The notes under the pieces are model-generated. The model ran no database searches. It had not been told where the DNA came from and saw nothing but the letters and a program-made list of their open reading frames with translations. Positions 7,993-16,852 of a stretch of DNA of 28,753 nucleotides are shown piece by piece (the stretch's first letter is position 1; every line of letters starts with the position of its first letter). A program made the position numbers and the translations under genes. Source of the DNA: Actinomycetota bacterium (GTDB lineage: Bacteria > Actinomycetota > Actinomycetes > Nanopelagicales > Nanopelagicaceae); contig RGOY01000001.1 of the NCBI GenBank assembly GCA_010028225.1, positions 1 through 28,753 of the forward strand. The letters run 5' to 3'.

Positions 7993-9573
7993 TCAACCGA
8001 TGGCGAGAGAAGCAAACCTCTCATTGATTGATTTGAGGTTTTGAGCATTCTCATCTCGAGAAGGCATCTTCGCAATAATCACTTTGATGCCTCTTCCAGC
8101 GCCTTTTTCCTCTATCTCAGCGAGAAGGTCGCTCACGTTATCCACCTCTACCGCTTTGAGTCCCATCGCAGTCGCGATCTTTTTGATTGATTGGCCATGG
8201 GGAGTGCCAAAGACTTCTTCGAAGTTATCTACCCCCGCCTGAGGAAGTGTGGAGAAAATTCCTCCACCATCATTATCAACAACTACCAGAGTCAAGTTCT
8301 CATCGATTTGGTTTGTCAGACTGGAAAGATCATGAAGGAATGCAAGATCACCGATCAAGGCAACGGTCGTCTGATGCTTCGTTGCGATTCCCATTGCAGT
8401 CGAGATATTCCCATCGATTCCAGCAAGACCGCGGTTGGCAAATACGCGCTTCATTGAACCTTTCGAATCCCCTAGAGCGAAGGCTTCTACATCTCGAATT
8501 GGACGTGATGAGGAGATGAATAACGCATCGCACTTCACTTGCCCTATTGCTGCAGCGACTCGACCCTCGCTCCACTCGGCACTCGATGAGATCGCTTCTT
8601 GGGCAAAGCCAAAGTAACGAAGCCAGTTATTTCGCCAAGTGGAATCGGCACTCGTCGCTAAGACTTGGGGTAGAACATGGTGGATCTCATCAGCACTTCG
8701 ACGAGTATCGATATCTTCAATGCGCGGATCGATGACCATGATCTTCTTCGCTGAAGAAATGTAGGTATTGAAGGAACGGTGCAACGTAGTTCGTCCTATG
8801 ACGATCACTAACTCTGCTTCAAGTTCTTTTCGAACCTCTTGTGAGGAGAGGATCACTGAGGCATGCGGCACAGCATCCGAGAATGAAAGTGGATCTTCAC
8901 TGATAGCGACGCCACCCGTCGCATCAACAAAGGACTTGACGCTCTCGACTGAGAATCCTGCGCGATCGTGACCGATTACTACAAGAACTTTCTTCTGCGA
9001 GATCCAGATTTCACCAGGTACAACTGTCTTCTCAAGAGGTGGAACCACTTTAAGGTTTTCAAAAGGATCTAAATTCCCATCAGGAATCAAAGGCTCATCG
9101 AATTGAAGGTTGAAATGCACTGGCCCCCGATGGGAGAGCGAGGAATTGAGCTCGAATGGTGTTGATGCATCGATAGCTTTCGTAACGAAGTTGCTAAAGA
9201 TTCCATGCTGCAACGTCGTTTGATTTGAACCAGTCTTTCTAAGCCGCTCAGGACGGTCTGCAGTTAGAAGAAGCAAGCGATCACCACTGTGATACGCCTC
9301 GAGAACTGCTGGAAAGAGATTGGCAACGGCAGTTCCGCTCGTGACAACGACTGGAACATAGCGATTGGTTGCCTTGGCAATGCCGAGTGCAAAGAAGGCG
9401 GCACTTCGCTCATCGATTCTCACATGCACTCGCACCAGACCTACATCGCGCGCCTCCGCAAAAGCAAGGCTCAGCGGTGCATTTCTCGAGCCAGGCGAGA
9501 TCACGACATCAGAGATTCCCGATTCAATCAATCGTCGGACTAAGTGGCGTGCAAGATGGGTCGAGGAGTTCAT
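7993..9573 (-). CDS. menD: SEPHCHC synthase (2-oxoglutarate decarboxylase-type)
   Basis: Thiamine diphosphate enzyme joining isochorismate and 2-oxoglutarate to make SEPHCHC. It has 526 residues. The N-terminal domain has ISPGSRNAPLS (25-35), IDERSAAFFALG (53-64), TSGTAVAN (about 78-85) and LTADRPERLR followed by GSNQT, all classic MenD blocks. The C-terminal ThDP domain has GLAGIDGNISTAMG, ALIGDLAFLHDLSSL and VVDNDGGGIFSTLPQ. The ATG abuts the menC TAG stop, making it the last gene of a menB-menC-menD operon. No frameshift or missing block is seen. Confidence 0.97.
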   Translation of the reverse strand: MNSSTHLARHLVRRLIESGISDVVISPGSRNAPLSLAFAEARDVGLVRVHVRIDERSAAFFALGIAKATNRYVPVVVTSGTAVANLFPAVLEAYHSGDRLLLLTADRPERLRKTGSNQTTLQHGIFSNFVTKAIDASTPFELNSSLSHRGPVHFNLQFDEPLIPDGNLDPFENLKVVPPLEKTVVPGEIWISQKKVLVVIGHDRAGFSVESVKSFVDATGGVAISEDPLSFSDAVPHASVILSSQEVRKELEAELVIVIGRTTLHRSFNTYISSAKKIMVIDPRIEDIDTRRSADEIHHVLPQVLATSADSTWRNNWLRYFGFAQEAISSSAEWSEGRVAAAIGQVKCDALFISSSRPIRDVEAFALGDSKGSMKRVFANRGLAGIDGNISTAMGIATKHQTTVALIGDLAFLHDLSSLTNQIDENLTLVVVDNDGGGIFSTLPQAGVDNFEEVFGTPHGQSIKKIATAMGLKAVEVDNVSDLLAEIEEKGAGRGIKVIIAKMPSRDENAQNLKSINERFASLAIG

Positions 9574-10521
9574 CTATATAAGTTCCTGATAACTCTCACG
9601 TACACGATTCTGCCACCACTGGCTTCGCTCTTCGGCTACTCCAAACTCATCTAAACCTCTCGGAATGACATCGCTCACATCAATCTCTCCATCTCTAATC
9701 TCATGTTGAGCGACATCTGATCCAAAAAGCGATCCAGTGGCAAGACCGGCATCGAATACTTGATTACCTAGAGCCGATTGCAGCTTTAATCCTCGCGAAA
9801 TTCCTACTGCGCTCTCTAATGCGCTCGAGACGACTACAGGAAGACCGAAGTGATCTGCAATCTTCATAGACTGTCGAATTCCTCCGAGCGGCGAAACCTT
9901 CAGCACCAAAAGATCAGCAGCGCCCTTGAGGTCAAGTGCGAGAGGTTCACTCGTCTTACGAAGAATCTCATCGATGGCAATGGGAACGTCGCACTCTCGC
10001 CTCAGTTCACGAAGCTCTTCAAGGCTATTGCAAGGTTGTTCTACATATTCCAACGCATCACCTAATCGTTGACGTAACACTTCCAATCGACTTCGAGCTT
10101 GATTCACGCCCCAACTTCCATTGACATCAATGCGGATGCTGGGTGCCACTGCCCTCACACTTTCAATGCGAGCAAGGTCTGCTTTCTCATCTTCTGTGAC
10201 CTTGACCTTCACAGTCTTTACCCCTGGATAACGCTCCATGAGAGATGCGATTCGATCAGGATCATTGATTGCCGGCATCGTGGCATTGACCCGCACTTTC
10301 TTGAGAAGTTGCGGAAAGGGCTGCTCGAATGCAGCCTCGATTCCGGCGGCTAGCCAGCGAGAAGATTCCTGGGCACCATATTCAAGAAAGGGAGAGAACT
10401 CTCCCCAGCCATGAGGTCCTTCGATTAAGGCAATCTCTCTGCTCTGAATTCCGCGAAACGGAGTATTGAGATCAAGTCTGATCAGATGAATTGAATCAAG
10501 TAACTCGGTAAGGCCAACCAT
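9574..10521 (-). CDS. menC: o-Succinylbenzoate synthase (enolase superfamily)
   Basis: Dehydrates SHCHC to o-succinylbenzoate. It has 315 residues with the enolase-superfamily layout. The KVK motif has Lys105 and Lys107 (one catalytic). Metal ligands are Asp132 in IDVNGSW, Glu161 in EYVEQP and Asp184 in IAIDE. The second catalytic lysine is Lys208 in VLKVSPLGG. The N-terminal cap has REIALIEGPHGWGEFSPF. It sits 7 bases after the menB stop, and its stop abuts the menD ATG. N-acylamino-acid racemase activity occurs in some relatives, but the men operon setting points to MenC. Confidence 0.95.
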   Translation of the reverse strand: MVGLTELLDSIHLIRLDLNTPFRGIQSREIALIEGPHGWGEFSPFLEYGAQESSRWLAAGIEAAFEQPFPQLLKKVRVNATMPAINDPDRIASLMERYPGVKTVKVKVTEDEKADLARIESVRAVAPSIRIDVNGSWGVNQARSRLEVLRQRLGDALEYVEQPCNSLEELRELRRECDVPIAIDEILRKTSEPLALDLKGAADLLVLKVSPLGGIRQSMKIADHFGLPVVVSSALESAVGISRGLKLQSALGNQVFDAGLATGSLFGSDVAQHEIRDGEIDVSDVIPRGLDEFGVAEERSQWWQNRVRESYQELI

Positions 10522-10528
10522 CGCGTTC

Positions 10529-11407
10529 TCAAGGACGTTTCGGATATTTGTCGAAGCGTGGCTCGCGCTTCTCTTTATACGCGTCGCGCCCTTCCTGACC
10601 TTCTTCGGTCAGATAGAAAAGAAGCGTTGCATCACCAGCAAGTTGTTGAACACCAGCAAGACCATCATCGGCGGCATTCATTCCTGCTTTGAGAAGTCGA
10701 AGTGCCATGGGCGAGTGGCGAAGCATCTCTCGACACCACGAGACAGTCTCAGCTTCTAATTGATCGATGGGAACAACTGCATTAACCAATCCCATTTCAA
10801 GCGCTTCGGCTGCGTCATATTGTCTGCAGAGAAACCAGATCTCTCTCGCCTTCTTCTGCCCGACATGACGAGCAAGCAAACCAGAACCATAACCACCATC
10901 GAATGAACCGACCATCGGGCCGGTCTGGCCAAACTTCGCATTATCTGCAGCGATAGTGAGATCACAGACGACGTGAAGGACATGCCCACCGCCAATTGCC
11001 CAACCAGCGACCATCGCGACTACTGGCTTCGGAGTTCTTCGAATCTGTATCTGTAGATCAAGAACATTGAGCCGACCAATGCCTTTCTTACCGAGAGCAT
11101 CACTTCCGAGATATCCATCGTCACCACGTACTGAGATATCTCCACCTGAACAGAAAGCCTCGCTACCTTCGCCGGTGAAGATGATGACACCGACGCGTTC
11201 ATCATCACGTGCAAAGTTGAAAGCGCTCTGTAGCTCTGTGAGAGTTTCGGGACGAAATGCATTACGAACTTGTGGACGATTGATGGTTATCTTCGCGATG
11301 CCCTCTGCTGTCTCATAACGAACATCGGTGAAACCAGCACTCTCAGGTGCAGCTTGCCATTTCGGGATCTCTCGCGATCCTGGCTCTCGCTTTATTGGCT
11401 TACTCAT
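10529..11407 (-). CDS. menB: 1,4-Dihydroxy-2-naphthoyl-CoA synthase
   Basis: Crotonase-fold enzyme that closes the second ring of menaquinone from o-succinylbenzoyl-CoA. It has 292 residues from the ATG at 11407. ITINRPQVRNAFRPETL is at 40-56, AFCSGGD at 84-90, GWAIGGGHVLHVVCDL at 135-150 and QTGPMVGSFDGGYGS at 161-175 (active-site region with Ser168 and Asp170). The C-terminal REPRFDKYPKRP is typical. The frame stays open upstream to 11674, but that part is antisense to menE and has no family match, so the start at 11407 is preferred. No ribosome binding site is evident. It diverges from menE with only 25 bases between starts. Confidence 0.97.
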   Translation of the reverse strand: MSKPIKREPGSREIPKWQAAPESAGFTDVRYETAEGIAKITINRPQVRNAFRPETLTELQSAFNFARDDERVGVIIFTGEGSEAFCSGGDISVRGDDGYLGSDALGKKGIGRLNVLDLQIQIRRTPKPVVAMVAGWAIGGGHVLHVVCDLTIAADNAKFGQTGPMVGSFDGGYGSGLLARHVGQKKAREIWFLCRQYDAAEALEMGLVNAVVPIDQLEAETVSWCREMLRHSPMALRLLKAGMNAADDGLAGVQQLAGDATLLFYLTEEGQEGRDAYKEKREPRFDKYPKRP

Positions 11408-11432
11408 AACAAGCCGATAGCCTACGGCTGTT
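11408..11432. promoter_or_regulatory. Divergent menB/menE promoter region
   Basis: Only 25 bases separate the two start codons. On the plus strand TAGCCT (11418-11423) lies 9 nt before the menE ATG. On the minus strand TAGGCT (11424-11419) lies 11 nt before the menB ATG. The two hexamers nearly coincide inside an imperfect palindrome (GCCGATAG / CCTACGGC). Neither gene has a visible Shine-Dalgarno, so short-leader or leaderless transcripts are likely and the two promoters may compete. Confidence 0.35.
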
Positions 11433-12545
11433 ATGGATACAAGCGCCAAGCGGGGCGTCCAACATGTAACCGCCGAGTGGCAGATGCCACAGATTATTGA
11501 CGCTCTCGCCAAAGCTCTCGCGGGCCAAGGACCTGCGCTGCGTTTTGCTGAGCGAAAGAATTCTTCGTTGAGTTCTGTCCCAGAAGATGTCGCCGTGATT
11601 ATCGCAACGAGTGGCACGACAGGCGCTGTCAAAGAAGTCGGTCTGAGTGCGCGGGCACTTCTTGCATCTGCCAAAGCAGCAAATGATTATCTCGGCGCAA
11701 AGGCGGGCGACACCTGGTCGCTACTGCTTCCACTCACTCATATCGCTGGAGTGAATGTATTAGTTCGTTCAATTGAACTCGGCAGAGAACCAGTTGATCT
11801 TCGGCAGATTCACGATGAGAACTTGCCGAATGTAGATTTCACTTCGATAGTTCCCACGCAACTTCATCGAGCAGTGAGTGAAACTGGATATCTCCTTCGC
11901 CATCTTCAATCGGCACATAGAGTTTTAGTTGGCGGCGGACCATTGAGCGAGGCTCTTCGACGGGATGCTGATGCTGTCCAAGTCCAAATCACTGCCACAT
12001 ATGGAATGAGTGAGAGCTCTGGTGGATGTGTCTACGATGGAGTTCCATTCCCTGGTCTTGACGTTGAGATACGCCAAGGTCTCATCGCGCTCAAGGGCGA
12101 AGTTCTTGCCTCGTACTATCTCCCTACCGAGAGCGACCCATCTCTTCGCTCCATCACAGATCACGATGGTTGGTTCATCACTTCAGATCGTGGAAGTTTT
12201 GATGGAACGAGATTGATAGTCCATGGCCGAAATGATGATGTTGTTATTTCGGGTGGCGAGAAGATCTCACTCGACATCGTTGAGAGTTTCTTGCGAGAAC
12301 ATATAACCGATGGAGATCTAGTCGCCTTTTCTACGCCCGATCCAGAATGGGGCGAACTTCTTGCGGTGGCGACAACAGTCTTGGTCGAAGGAGAGCGACG
12401 CTCACAGATCGAAAGCAAGATGGGAGCGACCCTTGGACGACATGCGATACCTAAACGCTTCTACCTCTTGGACGAGATTCCGCGAACGACACTTGGAAAA
12501 GTTGACCGAGATCGCCTCCAACGGCTCACTCGCGATGGCCTCTGA
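11433..12545 (+). CDS. menE: o-Succinylbenzoate-CoA ligase (AMP-forming)
   Basis: Activates o-succinylbenzoate with ATP and CoA. It has 370 residues, the short actinobacterial form of an acyl-CoA synthetase (about 500 in many other bacteria). The phosphate-binding loop ATSGTTGAVKEVG is at 58-70. ATYGMSESSGG, near 190, is the adenylate motif. GRNDDVVISGGEKIS is the hinge region. PRTTLGKVDRDRL ends the protein with the adenylation lysine (Lys356). It lies 25 bases from divergent menB and 17 bases before menA, with which it probably forms an operon. An ATG at residue 18 is an alternative but less likely start. Confidence 0.94.
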   Translation: MDTSAKRGVQHVTAEWQMPQIIDALAKALAGQGPALRFAERKNSSLSSVPEDVAVIIATSGTTGAVKEVGLSARALLASAKAANDYLGAKAGDTWSLLLPLTHIAGVNVLVRSIELGREPVDLRQIHDENLPNVDFTSIVPTQLHRAVSETGYLLRHLQSAHRVLVGGGPLSEALRRDADAVQVQITATYGMSESSGGCVYDGVPFPGLDVEIRQGLIALKGEVLASYYLPTESDPSLRSITDHDGWFITSDRGSFDGTRLIVHGRNDDVVISGGEKISLDIVESFLREHITDGDLVAFSTPDPEWGELLAVATTVLVEGERRSQIESKMGATLGRHAIPKRFYLLDEIPRTTLGKVDRDRLQRLTRDGL

Positions 12546-12562
12546 GTGAGACGATTGCGGTT

Positions 12563-13417
12563 ATGAAATCCCTCTCTGTTTTTTGGATGGGAGCACGTCC
12601 AAAAACGCTTCCTGCAGCCATCGCTCCAGTAATTGTTGCAACGGCTTATGCAGGAAAAGAATGGAATCCCACACATGCATTGGCAGCCTTGATTGTTGCA
12701 ATCTCGCTTCAAATCGCAGTCAACTACGCCAATGATTACTCCGACGGGATTCGGGGTACCGATCGTGACCGCGTTGGTCCTACTCGACTCGTAGCAAGCG
12801 GCCTTGCCGAAGCTAAGTCAGTAAAAGTTGCTGCCTACATTGCATTCGCCATCGCCATCCTCAGTGGAACTTTTCTCGCACTCTCAACTTCTCCCTGGCT
12901 CTTTCTCATCGGTGCACTAGCAATCCTCTCTGCATGGGGTTATACAGGAGGCGAGAAACCATACGGATATCGAGGGCTTGGTGAAGTTTCAGTCTTCATC
13001 TTCTTCGGACTCGTAGCAAGTATTGGTACTTACTTTGTACAGACTGAGGAAATAGATTTCACGATAACTCTCTTCGGCATGGCTATGGGATCTATAGCTT
13101 GCTGCATCCTCTTGCTTAATAACATCCGAGATCGCCAGGGCGATGAAGCATCAGGGAAGCGAACCCTTACTGTGCGAATCGGCTTACAGATGAGTGTAGT
13201 TCTCTACTCATCGCTGATGAGCCTTGCTCTTGCGATTTTTCTTTTTGCGGTGGATCTCCCCTGGAATTTCCTCGCACTCCTACTCTTTCCGATTCTCTTC
13301 GTGATTAGAAAAGAAATCGCGCGGGGAACCTTGATCCGCGCTCTTGAACTTACTGGGAAATTCCAGATGGCGTATGCGCTTGCGCTTTCCTTGGCGCTAA
13401 TTGTTGCGAGGGGGTAA
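12563..13417 (+). CDS. menA: 1,4-Dihydroxy-2-naphthoate polyprenyltransferase
   Basis: Integral membrane prenyltransferase of the UbiA superfamily that attaches the polyprenyl tail to DHNA, giving demethylmenaquinone. It has 284 residues with about eight or nine hydrophobic segments. The first aspartate-rich motif NYANDYSDGIRGTDRD spans 54-69 and the second, NNIRDRQGDEASGKRTL, spans 186-202; both have the Asp residues needed for magnesium-pyrophosphate binding. The N-terminal WMGARPKTLPAAIAPV is typical MenA. It follows menE by 17 bases, and its stop overlaps a -10-like box for the next small gene. Confidence 0.96.
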   Translation: MKSLSVFWMGARPKTLPAAIAPVIVATAYAGKEWNPTHALAALIVAISLQIAVNYANDYSDGIRGTDRDRVGPTRLVASGLAEAKSVKVAAYIAFAIAILSGTFLALSTSPWLFLIGALAILSAWGYTGGEKPYGYRGLGEVSVFIFFGLVASIGTYFVQTEEIDFTITLFGMAMGSIACCILLLNNIRDRQGDEASGKRTLTVRIGLQMSVVLYSSLMSLALAIFLFAVDLPWNFLALLLFPILFVIRKEIARGTLIRALELTGKFQMAYALALSLALIVARG

Positions 13418-13420
13418 CCT
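13415..13420 (+). promoter_or_regulatory. Candidate leaderless -10 box for the PLDc_N gene
   Basis: TAACCT overlapping the menA stop codon, followed by exactly 6 nt and then the ATG at 13427. This is the spacing expected for transcription starting at the A of the start codon. No -35 is visible. Confidence 0.45.
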
Positions 13421-13426
13421 CGCCTC

Positions 13427-13696
13427 ATGTTGCGTTACCTGCCTCTCGTTGCTCTTGTGGCAATCACTATCTACGCATTGGTGGAGTGTGCTCAGACTGA
13501 ACCTGAGCAAGTTCGCAATCTTCCCAAGTGGGGTTGGCTATTGATCATCATCGTCTTTGGACCACAAACGCTTGGCCTCGGACCAATCGCCTGGTTTATT
13601 GCAGGACGCCCGAAAGGAAAAGGATTCGGTGGCTTCAAACCTAAGCGAAAAGTGCTTCCGCCAGATGACAATCCAGATTTCTTGAAGGGTCTTTAA
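13427..13696 (+). CDS. Small membrane protein, PLDc_N-type domain
   Basis: 89 residues with two hydrophobic segments (about 4-20 and 36-58), a Glu/Pro-rich linker between them (ECAQTEPEQVRNLPKWGW) and a basic, proline-rich tail ending in DDNPDFLKGL. This matches the phospholipase D-nuclease N-terminal domain family (PF13396), small actinobacterial membrane proteins of unknown function often found near menaquinone or cytochrome biogenesis genes. No catalytic residues are recognisable, so no enzymatic role is claimed. It probably has its own promoter overlapping the menA stop, and it converges on ccsB. Confidence 0.8.
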   Translation: MLRYLPLVALVAITIYALVECAQTEPEQVRNLPKWGWLLIIIVFGPQTLGLGPIAWFIAGRPKGKGFGGFKPKRKVLPPDDNPDFLKGL

Positions 13697-13726
13697 ACCG
13701 CTATCTAAAGCCCACTGTTAAAGACC
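13688..13726. terminator. Inverted repeat between convergent genes, possible bidirectional terminator
   Basis: GGTCTTTAA (13688-13696) pairs perfectly with TTAAAGACC (13718-13726) around a 21-nt loop. It overlaps the end of the PLDc_N gene and sits just before the ccsB stop at 13732. There is no T-run, so intrinsic termination is only a possibility. The same stretch contains degenerate 13-14-nt tandem units (see the repeat entry). Confidence 0.35.
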
Positions 13727-13750
13727 ACTATCTAAAGACCGCTATAAGTG
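13697..13750. repeat. Degenerate 13-14 nt tandem repeat, about four units
   Basis: Units ACCGCTATCTAAAG, CCCACTGTTAAAG, ACCACTATCTAAAG and ACCGCTATAAGTG follow each other across the convergent gene boundary. The last two run into the 3' end of ccsB, where they encode its final residues and stop. This looks like local duplication that extended the intergenic stretch. Confidence 0.55.
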
Positions 13751-14619
13751 TGCTTTCCAGTTCCCCATATATTCACGTAAATATAATTGAATAGGAATGT
13801 AGAGCCCGCGATTAGGCAGAGCCAGGCTGCCTTCTTTCCTTTCCATCCCGCAGTCACGCGTGCATGTAAATACGCCGCATAGGCAACCCAGGTAATGAAC
13901 GACCAGGTCTCCTTAGGATCCCATCCCCAATAGCGACCCCAAGCAGCTTCAGCCCAAATTGCGCCCGCAATAATCGAAAATGTCCAGAGTGGAAAAACGA
14001 GTGCGATCAAGCGATAGGTGAGCTGATCCAAAGCATCGAGGGATGGCAGACGAGCAGACCAGTTTCCTCGAGCTCCCTTTCCTTCGATTTTTTCCAGAAT
14101 CAAATAGATAGCAGCAATTGAATTTGCTAAGAGGAATATCCCACCAGAGATGATTGCTGCAGAGACATGTATGACAAGCCATGGAGACTTCAAGGCAGGA
14201 ACTAGTGGTGCGCTCTCGACGTAGAGAAGTGTGACCGCAGTTCCTAGGGTGAGAAGGGCTCCTGCCGCTACGAAAAGGCCAAGCCATCTAATCTGAAACT
14301 TCTTCAGTGCGATGAGATAGGCGGTCGTGAATGCGAATGCTCCGGTAATCGAGAATTCATACATATTGCCAAGCGGCAGACGCTCTGCCGATAGGCCACG
14401 AGTAATTAGCCCAGCAAGAAGAATTAGATCTGCAAGGAAGATGAGTCCAGTCGCATTCCTTGCAAGTCTCTCAGTCCTACTTCGATCGAGGTTCCTGCCC
14501 TCTCCGATTCGAACTGACCATGCTGTCTCAATGGCATGAAAGATAAAGGCCAGAGCGAAGACCACAATTGCTGAATAAATAAGGTCGTTGGAGAGAAAGG
14601 CCATACTTCTATTTCCCAT
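13732..14619 (-). CDS. ccsB: Cytochrome c biogenesis protein CcsB/ResC
   Basis: Heme-handling membrane protein of system II cytochrome c maturation; with ResB it exports heme and ligates it to apocytochrome c outside the membrane. It has 295 residues with about eight transmembrane segments. The tryptophan-rich WWD-type signature WAEAAWGRYWGWDPKETWSF lies at 222-241. Candidate heme-ligand histidines are His151 (LVIHVSAA) and His252 (YLHARVT). Its ATG shares one base with the resB stop. An in-frame ATG at residue 6 is a possible alternative start. It is the last gene of the operon and ends in a repeat-containing convergent boundary. Confidence 0.95.
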   Translation of the reverse strand: MGNRSMAFLSNDLIYSAIVVFALAFIFHAIETAWSVRIGEGRNLDRSRTERLARNATGLIFLADLILLAGLITRGLSAERLPLGNMYEFSITGAFAFTTAYLIALKKFQIRWLGLFVAAGALLTLGTAVTLLYVESAPLVPALKSPWLVIHVSAAIISGGIFLLANSIAAIYLILEKIEGKGARGNWSARLPSLDALDQLTYRLIALVFPLWTFSIIAGAIWAEAAWGRYWGWDPKETWSFITWVAYAAYLHARVTAGWKGKKAAWLCLIAGSTFLFNYIYVNIWGTGKHTYSGL

Positions 14620-16127
14620 CAGTTGCCCTTTCCTTCATTCACTCTTTCACTCAAGAACTCTTTGAGCGATGCAAGATCCTCTAGCAATTTCTCTTCACCA
14701 CTTGTGGCCACTCCTGCTACTTCAAGGAAATTGTTATCACCTTCGTTGCTCAATCTAATCCAAATTCGGCGTCGATGTATGAAGAGCATTCCAAGAGCCC
14801 CAAATAGTGCAAGGAATCCTCCAATTAATGCTGGACGCTTACCTGGATCATGAATTACTTGGATGTTCACCCAGGGCAGGTAGCCATCAAAAGTGATTGA
14901 GCCCACTTTAAAATCAAAACTCTCTCCTGGCTTCATCGATATCAGAGCGATTCGCTCCATCTTTGTTGTATCGAGGCGATAGATCGACTGAGGTTTTCCT
15001 TCGTCCATTCCGAGATCGCCCTGCCATGCAGCCAAGAGAAGGTGCGGATCGAGTGGCTCTGGGAAAGAAGAGAATGCACCTCGAACTGGATCGCGCTCAA
15101 TCGTTGGGATGAAGGATGCAACAAATCCGATTCCTGGATTCATATCTGGGACTTTTATTGCTCCCGCAGAGGTGAGATTAGGATCTTGCGGCAAAAGTGG
15201 AACTGGACCTTGGAAAGTAACAACAGAACTGCTATCTCGAACTGTCACAAGGACTGAGTACCCAGTTGCTTGCAGAAAGACGCGCGAAGCGCCAAAGGTC
15301 AATGGCCTATTTACTCGAATCACACCTTCTCGAGCTTTGGCATCGGTGTCATCTCGAATGGTCACCTTCAACTCATAATCAAGTGCTTGATTGGTTATTG
15401 GATTGTATTTCGCAGTGAAGTCATTGAGGTCGATTCGATATGGTTGCATCGAATCAAGTGAGTAGAGCCGACCTGGCGAGATGTTGTCATAGGCAACCGG
15501 AGTATTTATAAATCGTTCGCCCTCGTTGACAATTGCCTCTCCTCGCATGCCAAAGAGGGAACTCATTGCAATACCTACCAAAATCAATAGCAAAGATAGG
15601 TGAAAGAGCAGGTTGCCAAACTCCTTGAGATAACCCTTCTCAGCAGAGATAGCCCCATCGAATCGTTCGAAGCGGTAACGATTCTTTTTCAGCCATTCGA
15701 TAACTCGATCCATGTCGCCATCAAGTTGAGAAAACCCTTGAGAATTCTCGAAGGTTTGCGGGGGCTTGGAAGGTCTTTCGAAAATCGCTCTTCGATAGTG
15801 ATTAAGCCGAGGCAGAAGGCATCCGACGAGCGAGACGAATAAAAGGATATATATCGCCGAGAACCACGGAGCACCAAAAACATCAAAGAGATAGAAGCGA
15901 TCTAGCCATGGAGAGATACTGGGATTTGCTTCAAAAAAGTCTTGAACTTGAAATGGGTTCTGTGTTCGCTGCGGAATTATCGAACCTGGGATCGATGCGA
16001 GTCCGAGCAAGAGAAGAAGGATCAGTGCGGTGCGCATGCTGGTCAAGAGGCGCCAGAGATACCGAAGAAGTGAATACCCGCCTAACTCACGTAGCTCTCG
16101 AGTCCTATCCTTCTCAATCTTTGCCAT
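14619..16127 (-). CDS. resB: Cytochrome c biogenesis protein ResB
   Basis: Partner of CcsB in the system II heme export and cytochrome c synthase complex. It has 502 residues. Transmembrane segments lie near 32-53, 87-106 and 171-190, and one near the C-terminus at about 435-451. A large extracytoplasmic domain of about 240 residues sits between the third and last. The N-terminal LWRLLTSMRTALILLLLLG, then IPQRTQNP and, at the third segment, YLKEFGNLLFHLSLL are family hallmarks. One-base overlaps on both sides (with ccdA and ccsB) indicate tight co-translation. The C-terminal cytosolic tail is acidic, with EEKLLEDLASLKEFL. Confidence 0.95.
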   Translation of the reverse strand: MAKIEKDRTRELRELGGYSLLRYLWRLLTSMRTALILLLLLGLASIPGSIIPQRTQNPFQVQDFFEANPSISPWLDRFYLFDVFGAPWFSAIYILLFVSLVGCLLPRLNHYRRAIFERPSKPPQTFENSQGFSQLDGDMDRVIEWLKKNRYRFERFDGAISAEKGYLKEFGNLLFHLSLLLILVGIAMSSLFGMRGEAIVNEGERFINTPVAYDNISPGRLYSLDSMQPYRIDLNDFTAKYNPITNQALDYELKVTIRDDTDAKAREGVIRVNRPLTFGASRVFLQATGYSVLVTVRDSSSVVTFQGPVPLLPQDPNLTSAGAIKVPDMNPGIGFVASFIPTIERDPVRGAFSSFPEPLDPHLLLAAWQGDLGMDEGKPQSIYRLDTTKMERIALISMKPGESFDFKVGSITFDGYLPWVNIQVIHDPGKRPALIGGFLALFGALGMLFIHRRRIWIRLSNEGDNNFLEVAGVATSGEEKLLEDLASLKEFLSERVNEGKGN

Positions 16128-16852
16128 CAGATCACCGGAATGAAATTAGTTATAGAACCCTGAAGCATGGCTATAAAGGATTCCCAGAGTCCAGTGAACT
16201 GAGCTATGCCAATCGCAATCAAACCAATTCCACCGATCAAAGCGATCAAGCGACTATGAGTGAGAAGGAAATTCCGAAGTGATCTGAGCCTTGTGAAAAA
16301 GAGGGCAAAGAGAATTAGTGGGATGCCGAGTCCAATTGAATAGAAAGCAGAGAGAATCGCTCCGCGCATCGCGCTCGCTTCCTGGAAGGAGAGGGCTTGG
16401 ACAGCAGCAAGAGTCGGTCCAATACACGGCGTCCACCCAAATCCAAAGAGGAAACCAAGAAGAGGGGCAGCGATGATTCCTTGAATCCGAGGAGATGCAA
16501 ACTTCATTGATCTAGGAAATCTCTCATTGAAGATGAAGAGAAGACCGAGCGCGATTGTCACTACGCCAAGGATTCTTGAGAAAAGTTCCTGCTCTTGCAT
16601 CAAGGTGGTACCAAGGCCACCGAAGAAGATTCCATAAGAGATGAAGAGGGCTGTAAAACCGAAGACAAAGAGAAGTGAGCCAGCGAGGAGTCGAACTTTC
16701 GTTGCGCCAGCTCCTGCAATGTAGGAGAGGTATCCAGGCAAAATCGGTAGTACGCAGGGAGAGAGAAATGAGACTAGACCGGCAATAAGCGCAATTGGTG
16801 CAGCAAGCAGGAGCGAACCGTCAAAAACTTGATTCAAGAAGAATTCACGCAT
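16127..16852 (-). CDS. ccdA: Thiol-disulfide transporter CcdA
   Basis: Membrane protein of the DsbD/CcdA family that moves reducing power from cytoplasmic thioredoxin to extracytoplasmic thiol proteins such as ResA, keeping apocytochrome c cysteines reduced. It has 241 residues with about six membrane segments. The redox cysteines are Cys33 (SPCVLPILPGY) and Cys143 (GWTPCIGPTLA), in the two symmetrical halves. It overlaps resB by one base and resA by one base (TAATG), placing it between its reductant target and the heme ligation complex. Confidence 0.96.
   Translation of the reverse strand: MREFFLNQVFDGSLLLAAPIALIAGLVSFLSPCVLPILPGYLSYIAGAGATKVRLLAGSLLFVFGFTALFISYGIFFGGLGTTLMQEQELFSRILGVVTIALGLLFIFNERFPRSMKFASPRIQGIIAAPLLGFLFGFGWTPCIGPTLAAVQALSFQEASAMRGAILSAFYSIGLGIPLILFALFFTRLRSLRNFLLTHSRLIALIGGIGLIAIGIAQFTGLWESFIAMLQGSITNFIPVI

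Noticed and set aside
11408..11674. Upstream extension of the menB reading frame by 89 codons
   Set aside because: It lies antisense to menE, has no similarity to MenB N-termini, and the ATG at 11407 gives the expected family start.
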